Shown: positions 1 through 9,766, counted from the first letter of the stretch. The stretch is 64,000 nt of DNA from Allomuricauda sp. (GCA_017795045.1 CP051244.1:872752-936751); one strand, 5' to 3'. The notes: generated by a model not told the origin, from the letters alone. Numbers and translations: made by a program.

Positions 1-19
1 AAATAAACAATCCGAATAA

Positions 20-1738
20 ATGAGTAAATTTTATTACAACGAGGAGCAGGACTCCTACGATGCCATAGTAGTGGGAACAGGCATCAGTGGTGGTTGGGCT
101 GCCAAGGAGCTTTGTGAAAATGGACTCAAGACTTTGGTCTTGGAGCGTGGCCCCATGGTGAAACACCGTGATGATTATCCCACAGCCAACATGGACCCTT
201 GGGATTTTCCACATGCCGGACAGGCCACAAGGGAAGACATAAAACAACAGGAAAAACAATCCAGGACCGGTTATACCACCAGTGCTGCCTCCAAGCATTG
301 GTTTGTGAACGATTTGAAACACCCTTACAATGAGGTAAAGCGCTTTGATTGGATGCGGGGCTACCACGTTGGTGGACGTTCCATTATGTGGGGACGCCAT
401 AGCTACCGTTGGAGCGATATTGATTTTGAGGCCAATAAAAATGAAGGCATTGCCGTGGATTGGCCGGTACGTTACAAGGACATTGCGCCATGGTATGATA
501 AAGTGGAAAAATTCATTGGGGTTTCTGGCGAAAATCTAGGATTGCCCCAATTGCCGGATGGACAGTTTGAGCCCATGATGGAGCTGAACTGTGTGGAAGA
601 TCTATTTAGGGGAAAAGTGTCCGAGCACTTCAATGGTAGGGCCGTTACCGCTGGTAGGGTGGCACACATCAACAGTGATAAAAAATTTGAAGGCGATGGC
701 CGGGTTCGTTGCCAGTTTAGGAATAGATGTATTAGGGGATGTCCTTTTGGAGGCTATTTTAGTAGCGTATCCTCTACCCTGCCTACTGCTGAGAGAACCG
801 GAAACATGACCCTAAGACCCGATTCCATTGTACACGAGATCATTTACGACCCCAATACCAAAAAAGCTACTGGAGTAAAAGTAATCGACCGTGAAACCAA
901 GGAAGAGTTCGAGTTTAAGGCCAAGGTGATTTTCCTTTGCGCTTCTGCCATCGCATCCACTTCCATTTTAATGCAATCCAAATCGGATAGATTTGAAAAT
1001 GGATTGGGGAACGATTCAGGAGAACTGGGCCACAACATCATGGATCACCATTTCTTGGCCGGTGCCAGTGGAAAATTTGATGGCTTCGAGGACAAATACT
1101 ACAAAGGCAGAAAGCCCAATGGTATTTATATTCCAAGGTTCCGAAACTTGGGCGGAGACTCCAACATGAAAGATTTTGTCCGTGGATATGGCTACCAAGG
1201 TGGTGCTGGTCGCGGGAATTATGAGGAAATGATCGCCGAAGCTGCCTTTGGAAAAGAATACAAGGATGCTGTTCTATCCCCAGGCGGATGGAGTATGGGT
1301 ATGACCGCCTTTGGAGAGATTCTTCCCTATCACGACAACAAAATGACCTTGGATTACGACAAAAAAGATGAGTGGGGACTACCTACCGTGACCTTTGATG
1401 CTGAAATCAAGGAAAACGAATTGAACATGCGTAAGGACATGACGGACCAAGCCGTTAAGATGCTTGAGAAAGCAGGTGCCCGTGATATTGAGCCCTACGA
1501 CCGTCCGTACGCCTTAGGACTGGGTATCCACGAAATGGGTACTGCCCGTATGGGTCGTGACCCTAAAACTTCCGTGGTCAATGGAAACAACCAGGTGCAT
1601 GCCTGCAAGAACGTTTATGTTACCGACGGGGCCTTTATGACCTCCGCCAGTTGCGTAAACCCATCATTGACCTATATGGCATTTACAGCAAGAGCCGCTC
1701 ACCATGCCGTTCAAGAACTTAAAAAAGGAAATATATAA
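20..1738 (+). CDS. GMC family oxidoreductase (sugar dehydrogenase large subunit)
   Basis: FAD-dependent GMC oxidoreductase, 572 aa. The N-terminus has the dinucleotide fold VVGTGISGG (about residues 17-25) followed by the ribose-binding acidic residue in LVLERG. The C-terminal GMC domain has GIHEMGTARMG, which supplies the catalytic His, and an NPSLTYMA stretch with the partner Asn. No signal peptide is present, yet the next gene encodes a Tat-type small subunit and overlaps by one base (TAATG), so the large subunit is probably exported as a hitchhiker. Families of this kind (gluconate 2-dehydrogenase, glucoside 3-dehydrogenase) oxidise sugars in the periplasm and pass electrons to a cytochrome c. 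No cytochrome subunit is visible downstream; upstream lies outside the window. The exact sugar is unknown. Confidence 0.93.
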   Translation: MSKFYYNEEQDSYDAIVVGTGISGGWAAKELCENGLKTLVLERGPMVKHRDDYPTANMDPWDFPHAGQATREDIKQQEKQSRTGYTTSAASKHWFVNDLKHPYNEVKRFDWMRGYHVGGRSIMWGRHSYRWSDIDFEANKNEGIAVDWPVRYKDIAPWYDKVEKFIGVSGENLGLPQLPDGQFEPMMELNCVEDLFRGKVSEHFNGRAVTAGRVAHINSDKKFEGDGRVRCQFRNRCIRGCPFGGYFSSVSSTLPTAERTGNMTLRPDSIVHEIIYDPNTKKATGVKVIDRETKEEFEFKAKVIFLCASAIASTSILMQSKSDRFENGLGNDSGELGHNIMDHHFLAGASGKFDGFEDKYYKGRKPNGIYIPRFRNLGGDSNMKDFVRGYGYQGGAGRGNYEEMIAEAAFGKEYKDAVLSPGGWSMGMTAFGEILPYHDNKMTLDYDKKDEWGLPTVTFDAEIKENELNMRKDMTDQAVKMLEKAGARDIEPYDRPYALGLGIHEMGTARMGRDPKTSVVNGNNQVHACKNVYVTDGAFMTSASCVNPSLTYMAFTARAAHHAVQELKKGNI

Positions 1739-2391
1739 TGGAAAGAAGATCCGCACTTAAGAATATGGGTATGGCCTTTGGCTATGCCGTGGCCACGCCT
1801 ACCCTTTTTGGGTTGCTTCAAAGCTGCAAGGACAAACCGGCCTATGCCGAATGGGTTCCTTCTTTTTTGAACCAAGAACAGGGATATGCCCTGGCCCAAA
1901 CCTTGGACGTAATCCTTCCCAAGACAGACACCCCCTCAGCAACTGAGATGAATGTGCATGTTTTTATCGATGCATACATGAACGAGGTATTGCCAATAGA
2001 GCAGCAGGATTTTGTAAAACTGAAAATGGGCAATTTCTTTGATAAGGTCTTGGCCGAATCTGGAAAATCATCCCTAATGGATGTTGAAGCTATGGATATA
2101 GAGCCTGTTTTGCAGACTTATCTCAAAAAACGCACCGATGAGGAAGAAGAAGCCCATTCGGAAGCCATAAGCAGTTATATGGATGCCATAGAACAGGGAG
2201 GAGAAGCTACCCTCAATGAGGATATTGCCAGTTTCTCTTTTGCCAATGATTTGAGGAACTTGGCCACATGGGCCTATAAATCATCAGAATATGTAGGTGA
2301 AGAAGTCTTGGCCTATTTGCCCATCCCTGGTGAATATATTGGCTGTGGAGATTTAAATACACTGACCGGAGGCAAGGCCTGGTCGTTGTAA
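1738..2391 (+). CDS. Gluconate 2-dehydrogenase subunit 3 family protein
   Basis: Small subunit of the GMC dehydrogenase encoded just upstream, 217 aa. The N-terminus MERRSALKNMG carries a twin-arginine-like motif, followed by a hydrophobic stretch and a lipobox-like LLQSC, so it is probably a Tat-exported lipoprotein. The middle (EQGYALAQTLDVILPKTDTP) matches the Gluconate_2-dh3 family, which chaperones or anchors the flavoprotein. Start and stop codons overlap with the upstream gene as TAATG, implying translational coupling. A strong terminator follows at about 2412-2440, so the pair ends a transcription unit. Confidence 0.9.
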   Translation: MERRSALKNMGMAFGYAVATPTLFGLLQSCKDKPAYAEWVPSFLNQEQGYALAQTLDVILPKTDTPSATEMNVHVFIDAYMNEVLPIEQQDFVKLKMGNFFDKVLAESGKSSLMDVEAMDIEPVLQTYLKKRTDEEEEAHSEAISSYMDAIEQGGEATLNEDIASFSFANDLRNLATWAYKSSEYVGEEVLAYLPIPGEYIGCGDLNTLTGGKAWSL

Positions 2392-2411
2392 GTTTTGTTC
2401 TATATACAGAT

Positions 2412-2440
2412 AAAAACCTCCTCAACGGGAGGTTTTTTTG
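2412..2440 (+). terminator. Rho-independent terminator after the GMC dehydrogenase genes
   Basis: Ten-bp stem AAAAACCTCC / GGAGGTTTTT with a six-base loop, followed by a run of seven T. It lies 20 bases after the small-subunit stop. Confidence 0.85.
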
Positions 2441-2457
2441 TTTAGCCTTGTCCCAGC

Positions 2458-2504
2458 AAAAAATACCTCGGAAGTTGTTCATGGTGGGGTGAACTTTTCC
2501 GAGG
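2458..2504 (-). terminator. Terminator of nrdA (minus strand)
   Basis: Interrupted hairpin with outer stem CCTCGGA / TCCGAGG (2466-2472 and 2498-2504) and inner stem GTTCA / TGAAC. Read on the minus strand it is followed by a T-rich stretch (the A run at 2458-2463). It lies about 50 bases beyond the nrdA stop. Confidence 0.7.
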
Positions 2505-2555
2505 CATCTAATCAATAAACACTATCACATGTACTGTTTTGAGTCCAGTACAGAC

Positions 2556-5027
2556 TTATGATCCACACATTAGGCAATCGTCATCTGCTTGACCTGCTTT
2601 GGCGCGCTCGATCATTTCTTTCATTTCTTCTGGCGTGAGGGGCTGTATATCCACTTCCTGTTGGTTTACGGCCACGGCTTCCACTTTAATGGCTTCTGTT
2701 GCCCCCGCGGTGTTTTCTGAAGTCTCGACCGCAACACTGACAGGCTCTTCTTTTTTCTTGGTATTGTCCAAAGTGAACTTAATGGCATCCACTGCCGCTT
2801 TGGTCCTCAGATAATACATTCCGGTCTTAAGACCGCTCTTCCAAGCATAAAAGTGCATGGAAGTAAGCTTGGGATAATTGGCATTCTCCATGAACAGGTT
2901 CAACGATTGGCTCTGGTCAATGAAATATCCCCTTTGTCTACTCATGTCGATGATATCCTTCATACTGAGTTCCCAGACGGTCTTGTAAAGCTCTTTGATA
3001 TCTTCTGGAATGGCATCGATACCCTGAACGGAGCCATTGGCTCTCATTAGTTCCTGTTTTAGGTTTTCGTTCCACAGACCCAACTTTACCAAATCTTCCA
3101 ATAGGTGTTTGTTCACCACAATGAACTCCCCGGATAGTACCCGTCGGGTATAGATGTTGGACGTATAGGGTTCAAAGCATTCATTGTTGCCCAAAATCTG
3201 GGAGGTGGATGCGGTAGGCATTGGAGCTACCAACAAGGAGTTTCGTATCCCGTGTTTTTTGACCTCTTTTCTGAGTTTACCCCAATCCCATCTTCCTGAA
3301 AGTTCTTCATCCTTAACCCCCCAAAGATTGTGTTGGAACTCTCCTTTGGACATGGGTGAACCTTCATAGGTGGAATAGGCCCCTTCTTCCTGTGCCTGCT
3401 CCATGGAAGCGGTAACGGCAGCAAAATATAGGGTCTCGAAAATCTCTTGGTTCAATTTTTTGGCCTCATCGCTGGTGAAAGGCAATCGCAACATGATGAA
3501 GGCATCGGCCAATCCTTGGACGCCCAGACCTATAGGTCTGTGCCTCATATTGGAGTTCTCGGCTTCTTTAACGGGATAAAAATTGCAATCAATGACCTTG
3601 TTGAGGTTTTTGGTCACCCTTTTGGTCACCCGGAACAACTCTTTATGATCAAACTCCCCATTCTTCACGAACATGGGCAATGCAATGGAGGCCAAATTAC
3701 AAACGGCCACCTCATCCGGGGAAGTGTATTCCAAAATCTCAGTACAGAGATTGGAAGAACGGATGGTCCCCAAATTCTTTTGGTTACTCTTTCTGTTGGC
3801 CGCATCCTTATAGAGCATATAGGGCGTACCGGTCTCTATCTGGGACTCCAATATTTTTTCCCAAAGGTCTCTGGCCTTTATGGTCTTTCTTCCTTTTCCT
3901 TCGGCTTCGTATTTGGTGTACAAGGCCTCAAATTCCTCGCTATGGGTATTGAACAATCCTGGACATTCATTGGGACACATCAAGGTCCATGTGTCATCAG
4001 CCTCCACTCGTTTCATGAATAAATCCGGCACCCACATGGCATAGAAGAGGTCCCTGGCCCGCATTTCTTCCTTCCCATGGTTCTTTTTAAGTTCCAAAAA
4101 GTCAAAAATATCGGCATGCCATGGCTCTACATATATGGCGAAGCTTCCCTTTCTTTTTCCACCACCTTGGTCCACATATCTTGCCGTGTCATTGAAAACA
4201 CGCAACATGGGAACAATACCGTTGGAGGTTCCATTGGTTCCTGCAATATAGGATCCTGTTGCCCTAATGTTGTGAATAGATAGGCCAATACCCCCAGCCG
4301 ACTGTGATATCTTGGCCGTCTGCTTTAGGGTATCGTAAATCCCATCGATGCTATCGTCCTTCATCGCCAAAAGGAAACAGGATGACATCTGCGGCTTTGG
4401 CGTCCCCGAGTTGAAAAGGGTCGGCGTGGCATGGGTAAAATATTTTTTGGACATCAACTCATAGGTTTCCACAACGGCGTCCATGTCATCCAAGTGGATC
4501 CCAACGGCCACCCTCATGAGCATATGCTGGGGACGTTCGGCGATTTTACCGTTCAACTTGAGCAGGTAAGAGCGTTCCAAGGTTTTAAAACCGAAATAAT
4601 CGTAGCCAAAATCCCGGTTGTAAATGATGGTGGAATCCAAAGTATCCGCATTTTCCGAAATTACCTTGAACACCTCATCGGACAACAAGGGGGCTTTTTT
4701 TCCTGTCCTTGGGTTTACATATTCGTACAAGTCCTTCATGGTCTCTGAGAAAGACTTTTTGGTGTTCTTGTGCAAATTGGAAACGGAAATACGGGCTGCC
4801 AGTTTTGCATAATCCGGGTGAGTTGTCGTCATCGTGGCCGCAATCTCGGCCGCCAGATTATCCAGCTCTGAGGTGGTAACACCATCATAAAGCCCTTCGA
4901 TGACCCTCATGGCCACCTTAACGGGGTCCACTAGGGCATTAAGCCCATAACAAAGTTTTCTAACCCTGGCCGTGATCTTATCGAACATGATCGGCTCTTT
5001 TCTTCCGTCTCTTTTTACTACATACAT
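2556..5027 (-). CDS. nrdA: Ribonucleoside-diphosphate reductase, alpha subunit (class Ia)
   Basis: Catalytic subunit of aerobic ribonucleotide reductase, 823 aa, which makes dNDPs from NDPs. Residues 1-90 form an ATP-cone ([18 protein letters not shown]), the allosteric activity domain. Active-site residues are visible: Cys217 in SSC, Asn426/Cys428/Glu430 in NLCTEI, Cys443 in VCNLAS. The C-terminal tail ends DDCLMCGS, giving the redox shuttle pair Cys818/Cys821. An acidic, variable linker precedes the tail. It is encoded 135 bases downstream of nrdB on the same strand. An 18-bp palindrome lies between the two genes, so nrdA may have its own control signal. Confidence 0.97.
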   Translation of the reverse strand: MYVVKRDGRKEPIMFDKITARVRKLCYGLNALVDPVKVAMRVIEGLYDGVTTSELDNLAAEIAATMTTTHPDYAKLAARISVSNLHKNTKKSFSETMKDLYEYVNPRTGKKAPLLSDEVFKVISENADTLDSTIIYNRDFGYDYFGFKTLERSYLLKLNGKIAERPQHMLMRVAVGIHLDDMDAVVETYELMSKKYFTHATPTLFNSGTPKPQMSSCFLLAMKDDSIDGIYDTLKQTAKISQSAGGIGLSIHNIRATGSYIAGTNGTSNGIVPMLRVFNDTARYVDQGGGKRKGSFAIYVEPWHADIFDFLELKKNHGKEEMRARDLFYAMWVPDLFMKRVEADDTWTLMCPNECPGLFNTHSEEFEALYTKYEAEGKGRKTIKARDLWEKILESQIETGTPYMLYKDAANRKSNQKNLGTIRSSNLCTEILEYTSPDEVAVCNLASIALPMFVKNGEFDHKELFRVTKRVTKNLNKVIDCNFYPVKEAENSNMRHRPIGLGVQGLADAFIMLRLPFTSDEAKKLNQEIFETLYFAAVTASMEQAQEEGAYSTYEGSPMSKGEFQHNLWGVKDEELSGRWDWGKLRKEVKKHGIRNSLLVAPMPTASTSQILGNNECFEPYTSNIYTRRVLSGEFIVVNKHLLEDLVKLGLWNENLKQELMRANGSVQGIDAIPEDIKELYKTVWELSMKDIIDMSRQRGYFIDQSQSLNLFMENANYPKLTSMHFYAWKSGLKTGMYYLRTKAAVDAIKFTLDNTKKKEEPVSVAVETSENTAGATEAIKVEAVAVNQQEVDIQPLTPEEMKEMIERAKAGQADDDCLMCGS

Positions 5028-5084
5028 GGCGCTACTAGTGTTTTATTTGAATTGATATGTTGTGTTTGCCCAACGGCATCTACG

Positions 5085-5102
5085 ATGTTAAAATTTTAAC
5101 AT
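5085..5102. promoter_or_regulatory. 18-bp perfect palindrome between nrdB and nrdA
   Basis: Perfect inverted repeat ATGTTAAAATTTTAACAT about 60 bases upstream of the nrdA start. It has no T run on the minus strand beyond it, so it is a poor terminator and a better candidate for an operator. It does not match the NrdR box I know (acaCwAtATaTwGtgt). Function is inferred only. Confidence 0.4.
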
Positions 5103-5162
5103 TTTTAGGTTAAGGTCATGAAGACTCCCGGGGGCATGGAAAGTCAACAAAAAATATATGGA

Positions 5163-6149
5163 TCAAAAGTCCGCGTCGAAACTGATTTTTTGCGAATCAG
5201 AATCTTTCTCCTTGTTCAAAACACCTGCCTTCTGGTACTCGGATACCCGTTTTTCAAAGAAATTGGTCTTGCCTTGAAGGGAAATCATGTCCATAAAATC
5301 GAATGGATTGGTGGCATTATACACTTTCTCACACTGCAATTCCACCAACAACCTGTCGGTCACAAACTCCAAGTACTGGGTCATTAGTTTTGCGTTCATC
5401 CCAATGAGGCTCACCGGCAATGACTCGGTAATGAATTCACGCTCTATGTTCAAGGCATCAACAATAATATCCTTGATGCGCTCCTTTGGCACCTTATTGA
5501 CCAAGTGGTTATTGTGCAAATGCACTGCATAATCGCAATGCATTCCTTCATCCCTTGAAATTAATTCATTGGAAAAAGTAAGTCCGGGCATCAACCCTCT
5601 TTTCTTCAACCAGAAGATGGAACAGAACGCACCGGAAAAGAAAATTCCCTCGACCGCGGCAAAGGCAATCAAGCGTTCCGCAAAACTTGGGGACTCTATC
5701 CATTTCAGGGCCCAATCCGCTTTCTTTTTGATGGCAGGGAAATTCTCTATGGCCTTGAAGAGCACATTCTTTTCCTTTTCATCCTTCACATAGGTATCTA
5801 TGAGCAAGGAATAGGTTTCGGAGTGGATGTTCTCCATCATAATCTGGAACCCATAGAAAAATTTGGCCTCGGAGTACTGCACTTCATTCACAAAGTTTTC
5901 TGCCAAATTCTCATTCACAATCCCGTCCGAAGCGGCAAAAAAGGCCAAAATATGCTTTATGAAATATTTCTCGTCGTCATTCAGCTTGGAGTTCCAATCC
6001 GTGAGATCTTGATGCAGGTCTATTTCCTCGGCAGTCCAAAAACAAGCCTCACATTTTTTGTACCATTCCCACAAATCATGATGCTCTATGGGAAAAATCA
6101 CAAATCTGTCTTTGTTTTCTTGCAATATGGGTTCAATGGCTACCGACAT
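5163..6149 (-). CDS. nrdB: Ribonucleoside-diphosphate reductase, beta subunit (class Ia)
   Basis: Radical-generating subunit, 328 aa. All diiron ligands are present by comparison with the mouse R2 protein: Asp48, Glu106, His109, Glu167, Glu201 and His204. The radical Tyr is Tyr113 in [12 protein letters not shown]. Stretches such as [15 protein letters not shown] and [18 protein letters not shown] are nearly eukaryotic in type, as is usual for Bacteroidota. It is first in the nrdB-nrdA unit. Upstream of the start lie a GGAAATTTCC palindrome (6183-6192) and a CTAACAA/TTGTTAG inverted repeat (6204-6230), but no TAnnTTTG element. Confidence 0.97.
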   Translation of the reverse strand: MSVAIEPILQENKDRFVIFPIEHHDLWEWYKKCEACFWTAEEIDLHQDLTDWNSKLNDDEKYFIKHILAFFAASDGIVNENLAENFVNEVQYSEAKFFYGFQIMMENIHSETYSLLIDTYVKDEKEKNVLFKAIENFPAIKKKADWALKWIESPSFAERLIAFAAVEGIFFSGAFCSIFWLKKRGLMPGLTFSNELISRDEGMHCDYAVHLHNNHLVNKVPKERIKDIIVDALNIEREFITESLPVSLIGMNAKLMTQYLEFVTDRLLVELQCEKVYNATNPFDFMDMISLQGKTNFFEKRVSEYQKAGVLNKEKDSDSQKISFDADF

Positions 6150-6370
6150 AGTTTCTTGTTGCTAAAGGTTTATAATCTGGAAGGAAATTTCCATGCGAAT
6201 AGGCTAACAAAGATTCAAAATTGTTGTTAGATTGTAAAGTTGGTTTTTGCAAAACCGGGGCAAAGTTTTTAACACAAACTGTTGAAATCTAGGGTCGCCA
6301 ACGATGTTTCTTGGGTTTGACCAAAATGGAAAAAATGATAAGTTTTTGGTGTTGGACGCCCAAAAAGAAA

Positions 6371-6415
6371 AAGACCAAAAAGTATATCAAAAATATACTT
6401 TTTGGTCTTGTTTTT
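6371..6415. terminator. Perfect 16-bp hairpin flanked by T-rich tracts on both strands
   Basis: Arms AAGACCAAAAAGTATA (6371-6386) and TATACTTTTTGGTCTT (6394-6409) with a seven-base loop. T-rich sequence follows on the plus strand (GTTTTT) and, read in reverse, on the minus strand too. It looks like a bidirectional terminator although no recognised gene ends at it, which suggests an unannotated transcript in the gap. Confidence 0.65.
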
Positions 6416-6635
6416 ATGATGATTAAACTCAGGAGCTTATGAAATATTACCAAACAGTACGGCCTTCTCCATGCCTTCCCAATAGGATCTTTGGAATATT
6501 TAGGTAGTTCCCCCGAAACCTAAAAACCAAAATGACCCCTGGACAGACCGAAGATTTTATTTTGCAAGCGGTTTCTATAATCAAGAGAATGGTTGCTGCG
6601 GCCGTACAAGTCTTGGCAATATGTATATGAACTTT

Positions 6636-6770
6636 TTATCTGGGTAGATGGTTGCTCTCAACAGCCATCTCATTCCAATGCGATTGTATTTTCAATTCCT
6701 TTTTCTCGGAAATTGCCGCAAAAATCAAAGCCGCCACCAAAATCATAAACAATACAACACATTTTCTCAT
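6636..6770 (-). CDS. Possible small exported or membrane peptide (44 aa)
   Basis: Short ORF starting MRKCVVLFMILVAALIFAAI and continuing with a polar tail SEKKELKIQSHWNEM. The basic start followed by a hydrophobic core looks like a signal peptide or single membrane anchor. No clear ribosome binding site is visible (Bacteroidota often lack one) and the family is not recognised. The hairpin at 6371-6409 lies downstream and could end its transcript. It may also be a chance ORF. Confidence 0.3.
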   Translation of the reverse strand: MRKCVVLFMILVAALIFAAISEKKELKIQSHWNEMAVESNHLPR

Positions 6771-6914
6771 AACAGTAGTTTATGGCACCCCAATTTTTGA
6801 CAGAGCCAAGATAGCCAACAATACTACCGCCCCTCCATGGGTATGTATAAACGGTTGGCTTTTATGTATAATTGGTTTTGGGATCCTTGGACATTTGGTT
6901 AAAAATTTGATATA

Positions 6915-6943
6915 CAAGCGAAAAAGCTCAGCTTTTTCGCTTG
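6915..6943. terminator. Perfect 13-bp hairpin upstream of the LytTR regulator
   Basis: Arms CAAGCGAAAAAGC and GCTTTTTCGCTTG separated by three bases. A T-rich stretch (ATTTTTT) follows eight bases later on the plus strand. It may end a transcript from the gap or act in the leader of the downstream gene. Confidence 0.5.
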
Positions 6944-7020
6944 ATTCGACATTTTTTACCGATTATACGTGTAATACATCCATTAGCACATAATTTAAGG
7001 ACGCGTTGAAAGAATAATCA

Positions 7021-7028
7021 TAAATTTG
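7021..7028 (+). promoter_or_regulatory. Putative -7 element for the LytTR/kinase pair
   Basis: TAAATTTG fits the Bacteroidota -7 consensus TAnnTTTG and lies 20 bases before the ATG. A TTG at 7006-7008 is too close (12 bases) to be a good -33 element, so support is partial. Confidence 0.4.
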
Positions 7029-7048
7029 ATATACCTAATTACCATAGC

Positions 7049-7783
7049 ATGCTAGAAGCTGTTATTGTTGACGACGAAATAAAGGCCCTACAAAGCTTGA
7101 GTTGGGAATTGACCAACTTGAGCGATGAAGTGGATATTGTAGCTTCCTTTACCGATGCCCATGAGGCTTTGGAGTATCTGGAACGCAATACCCCGGACTG
7201 CCTTTTTTTGGATATTGAAATGCCGGCCATGGACGGGTTTCAGTTCATAAAAAGCCTTAAAAACAAGGACTTCCCCGTTGTCATTACCACAGCTTATAAC
7301 CAGTATGCCCTACAGGCCTTGAAGAACGAAGCCATAGATTATCTACTCAAGCCCATTGATACTGACGATTTGGAAGTGACCATTGCAAAGATCAAAAAAT
7401 TCAATGCCAAAAACTTGACTGTCAATAAGTTAGAAAAGATTCTATTGAACTTCAATGCGGAGTCCCATAGCAAAAAGATAACCATCAATACAGACGGCAA
7501 ATTATTGTTCCTGAACAGTGACGACATCCTGTATGCCGAATCTGACGGAAACTACAGCACTATTTTTTTGAGCGATGGGCAAAAAATACTTCTTACCAAA
7601 AAACTCAAAGAGGTAAATGCCCTCTTACCTGATAACAGCTTTTTCAGGATACACAATTCCTACATCATCAACCTGAACAAGATAAAAGAATTTCTAAAAA
7701 CGGACGGCTATGTGGTCTTGGAGTCCAACCACAAGATTCCTGTCTCCCGGCAAAAAAAATCCGATTTTTTGGATATGCTGTAA
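7049..7783 (+). CDS. LytTR-family DNA-binding response regulator
   Basis: Two-domain response regulator, 244 aa. The receiver domain (residues 1-120) starts EAVIVDDEIKAL with the acidic pocket, has the phospho-acceptor Asp55 in CLFLDIEMPAMDG, and the conserved Lys in YLLKPID. The C-terminal LytTR domain (about 140-244) contains ADGNYSTIFL-like and RIHNSYIINLNKI segments typical of the fold that binds DNA through beta strands. The cognate kinase is encoded 15 bases downstream, so regulator precedes kinase in the operon. Target genes are unknown. Confidence 0.95.
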   Translation: MLEAVIVDDEIKALQSLSWELTNLSDEVDIVASFTDAHEALEYLERNTPDCLFLDIEMPAMDGFQFIKSLKNKDFPVVITTAYNQYALQALKNEAIDYLLKPIDTDDLEVTIAKIKKFNAKNLTVNKLEKILLNFNAESHSKKITINTDGKLLFLNSDDILYAESDGNYSTIFLSDGQKILLTKKLKEVNALLPDNSFFRIHNSYIINLNKIKEFLKTDGYVVLESNHKIPVSRQKKSDFLDML

Positions 7784-7798
7784 TCCCCCTCAATCCCT

Positions 7799-9766
7799 GT
7801 GTCCAAAATAGAGTCCACACACATCGAAAAATTAGGTCGACTGCAAAGGGTAACTCTATTATCCATGGTCTTCCTTTTGTTCATAGGAGCGCCTTACGCC
7901 CAAGAAGTTCCCGAAGCGTTCAAGGAAAAGGTGGAAAGAATCGTACAATTGGTGCCCAAAACCTATGTGGCATTGGATACCGAGTTGAAATCCGAGAAAA
8001 GGGATACCACGCTCTTGCGTTATTTTGCCAACTTCTCCAGGGAAAACAATTATTTGGAAGGAGAGGCATACGCCCTTAACCTAATGGGGACCAAATACAG
8101 AAACATCTCCCAATACAAGAAAGCGGCCGACCTACACGAAAAAGCCTTGGAGCTTTCGGAGAGCGCCAACAATACCGAGCTAAAGGTCTTAAGCCTGAAC
8201 ATGCTCGGGGTAGTCTACAGGCGAACTGACGCCATAAAAACAGCCTTGGACTACCATCAAAAAGCCATGGAGTTGGCTGAAGAAGTGGAAAATCCTTCCC
8301 ATCATATTAAACGGCATATCAATATTTCCCTGAACTCCATTGGAAACCTATACCAAACCTTGGAACAGTACGACTTGGCCATTGCACAGTTTAAAAGGGC
8401 GTTGAAATTGGAAGAGGAACTCGGAAACAAGCTTGGTCTGGCCATTAACCATCAAAACATCGGGGATTGCTTGGAACAAAAGGGGGACTTGGAGGCAGCC
8501 TTGGAAAATTATCGAAAATCCTTGGCCTATAATGAGGAAATCAACTCTGCCTATGGCAGGGTCATTTGCAAAAACAGCTTGGCTCAAATTTATCTGAAAC
8601 AAAATATGCCTTATGCCGCCATTGTACTCTTGGAGCCGCTGCACAAGGAATCCAAAAAAATAGGCGACTTTTCCATTACCTCTTCGGTTTTTATAAACAC
8701 CGGATGGGCCTATACCAAATTGGGACAGTACGACAAGGCCAATACATTTATCCAAGAGGGACTGGAAATGGCGAAAAGCCACAACATGCCCAGCAATATG
8801 CTCAATGGGTATCAAAAGCTTTCGGAACTTGAGGAAGCCAGAGGGAACTATCAAAAGGCCTATGAGTACTTTAAAAAGGTTGATGAATATAGCGACCAGA
8901 TCTCGAATGCCACCAACCTAAGGTACATGAACGATGTTATTGTCCGTTATGAGGCGGACAAGAAGAACAACCAAATCTCCGTATTGGCCAAAGAGAATGA
9001 GATTGTACGCCTAAGACTGCGAAAAAACCAGACCACCCTATTGGTCAGCGCCCTTATTGTAGGACTTATATCATCCATCCTTTATATTCTATATCGGCAA
9101 TACCAGAGCAAGAACGAAAAAAGAGTGCTTTCCTTGGAACAGAACATGTTGCGCAGTCAGATGAATCCCCATTTTTTGTTCAACTCGCTCAATTCCATCA
9201 AACTTTACATCATCAACAACGAGCAAAAAAATGCCGTTCATTACCTCAACAAATTTTCCAAATTGGTCCGAAAGATATTGGAGGCCTCTTCCCAAAAGGA
9301 GATTACCTTGGCCGAAGAACTGGAGACCGTGGAATTGTACATGAATATTGAAAACATCCGCTTTTCCAACGAAATAGACTTTAAAATTACCGTGGACGAG
9401 GGTGTATGCCCTACCAATATTAAAATGCCCTCCCTGGCATTACAGCCTTTTTTGGAAAACTCCTTATGGCATGGGCTTTCCCCAAAGGATGGGGATAAAA
9501 AAATCCATGTGAACGTCAAGCGTAAGAACCAAAGTCATGTCTCCATAGAAATTATGGACAACGGTGTAGGCCGAGGCGCCGCAGAGGTCAATAAAGAAAA
9601 TAGGGTGCTCAAAAGAAAATCCGTGGGTATCCGCATAACCAAGGAACGTCTGGCCAATTTCTCAAAAGATTACCAGAACAAGTTTGATGTGGATATCGTG
9701 GACCTTTTTGATGAAGGAGGGAATCCAGTGGGTACCAAAGTCATTTTAGACATTCCTACGATTTAG
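7799..9766 (+). CDS. LytS-type sensor histidine kinase with TPR sensor domain
   Basis: Membrane histidine kinase, 655 aa, starting at GTG (7799); the next ATG (7865) would cut into the signal peptide. Order: signal peptide ending near APYAQE, a long periplasmic stretch of tetratricopeptide repeats (about residues 45-390, repeats such as AADLHEKALELSESANN), one transmembrane segment (about 405-425, TTLLVSALIVGLISSILYIL), a His_kinase domain with phospho-acceptor His458 in QMNPHFLFNSLNS, and an HATPase with DNGVGRG. This is the flavobacterial relative of LytS/YehU kinases. It partners with the LytTR regulator immediately upstream. Its last 11 bases overlap the end of the convergent DUF3109 gene. 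Confidence 0.95.
   Translation: MSKIESTHIEKLGRLQRVTLLSMVFLLFIGAPYAQEVPEAFKEKVERIVQLVPKTYVALDTELKSEKRDTTLLRYFANFSRENNYLEGEAYALNLMGTKYRNISQYKKAADLHEKALELSESANNTELKVLSLNMLGVVYRRTDAIKTALDYHQKAMELAEEVENPSHHIKRHINISLNSIGNLYQTLEQYDLAIAQFKRALKLEEELGNKLGLAINHQNIGDCLEQKGDLEAALENYRKSLAYNEEINSAYGRVICKNSLAQIYLKQNMPYAAIVLLEPLHKESKKIGDFSITSSVFINTGWAYTKLGQYDKANTFIQEGLEMAKSHNMPSNMLNGYQKLSELEEARGNYQKAYEYFKKVDEYSDQISNATNLRYMNDVIVRYEADKKNNQISVLAKENEIVRLRLRKNQTTLLVSALIVGLISSILYILYRQYQSKNEKRVLSLEQNMLRSQMNPHFLFNSLNSIKLYIINNEQKNAVHYLNKFSKLVRKILEASSQKEITLAEELETVELYMNIENIRFSNEIDFKITVDEGVCPTNIKMPSLALQPFLENSLWHGLSPKDGDKKIHVNVKRKNQSHVSIEIMDNGVGRGAAEVNKENRVLKRKSVGIRITKERLANFSKDYQNKFDVDIVDLFDEGGNPVGTKVILDIPTI

Larger units (their letters stand above)
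6150..7048. other. 899-bp gap with hairpins and tiny ORFs
   Basis: Long stretch between divergent nrdB (minus) and the LytTR regulator (plus). It contains two perfect hairpins (6371-6409 and 6915-6943), a 44-codon minus ORF with a signal-like N-terminus (6636-6770) and a 32-codon plus ORF (6532-6630, starting MTPGQTEDFI). The motif AAATTTGATATAC occurs twice, near 6904 and 7022. No tRNA, rRNA or longer protein is recognisable. A small RNA or small protein gene is possible but not demonstrated. Confidence 0.5.

Noticed and set aside
3447-4022. 191-aa plus-strand ORF
   Set aside because: It lies wholly antisense inside nrdA, has no recognisable domain and no promoter; it is a shadow of a conserved gene.
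6404-6635. Open frame continuing after the stop of the 44-aa ORF (ends in GRHGEGRTVW)
   Set aside because: It has no start codon and no family match. In-frame readthrough or a broken gene was considered, but length is within chance.
6652-6993. 113-aa plus-strand ORF in the nrdB-LytTR gap
   Set aside because: It runs across the 13-bp hairpin, has low-complexity translation, and overlaps the more signal-like 44-aa minus ORF. It may be real but nothing supports it.
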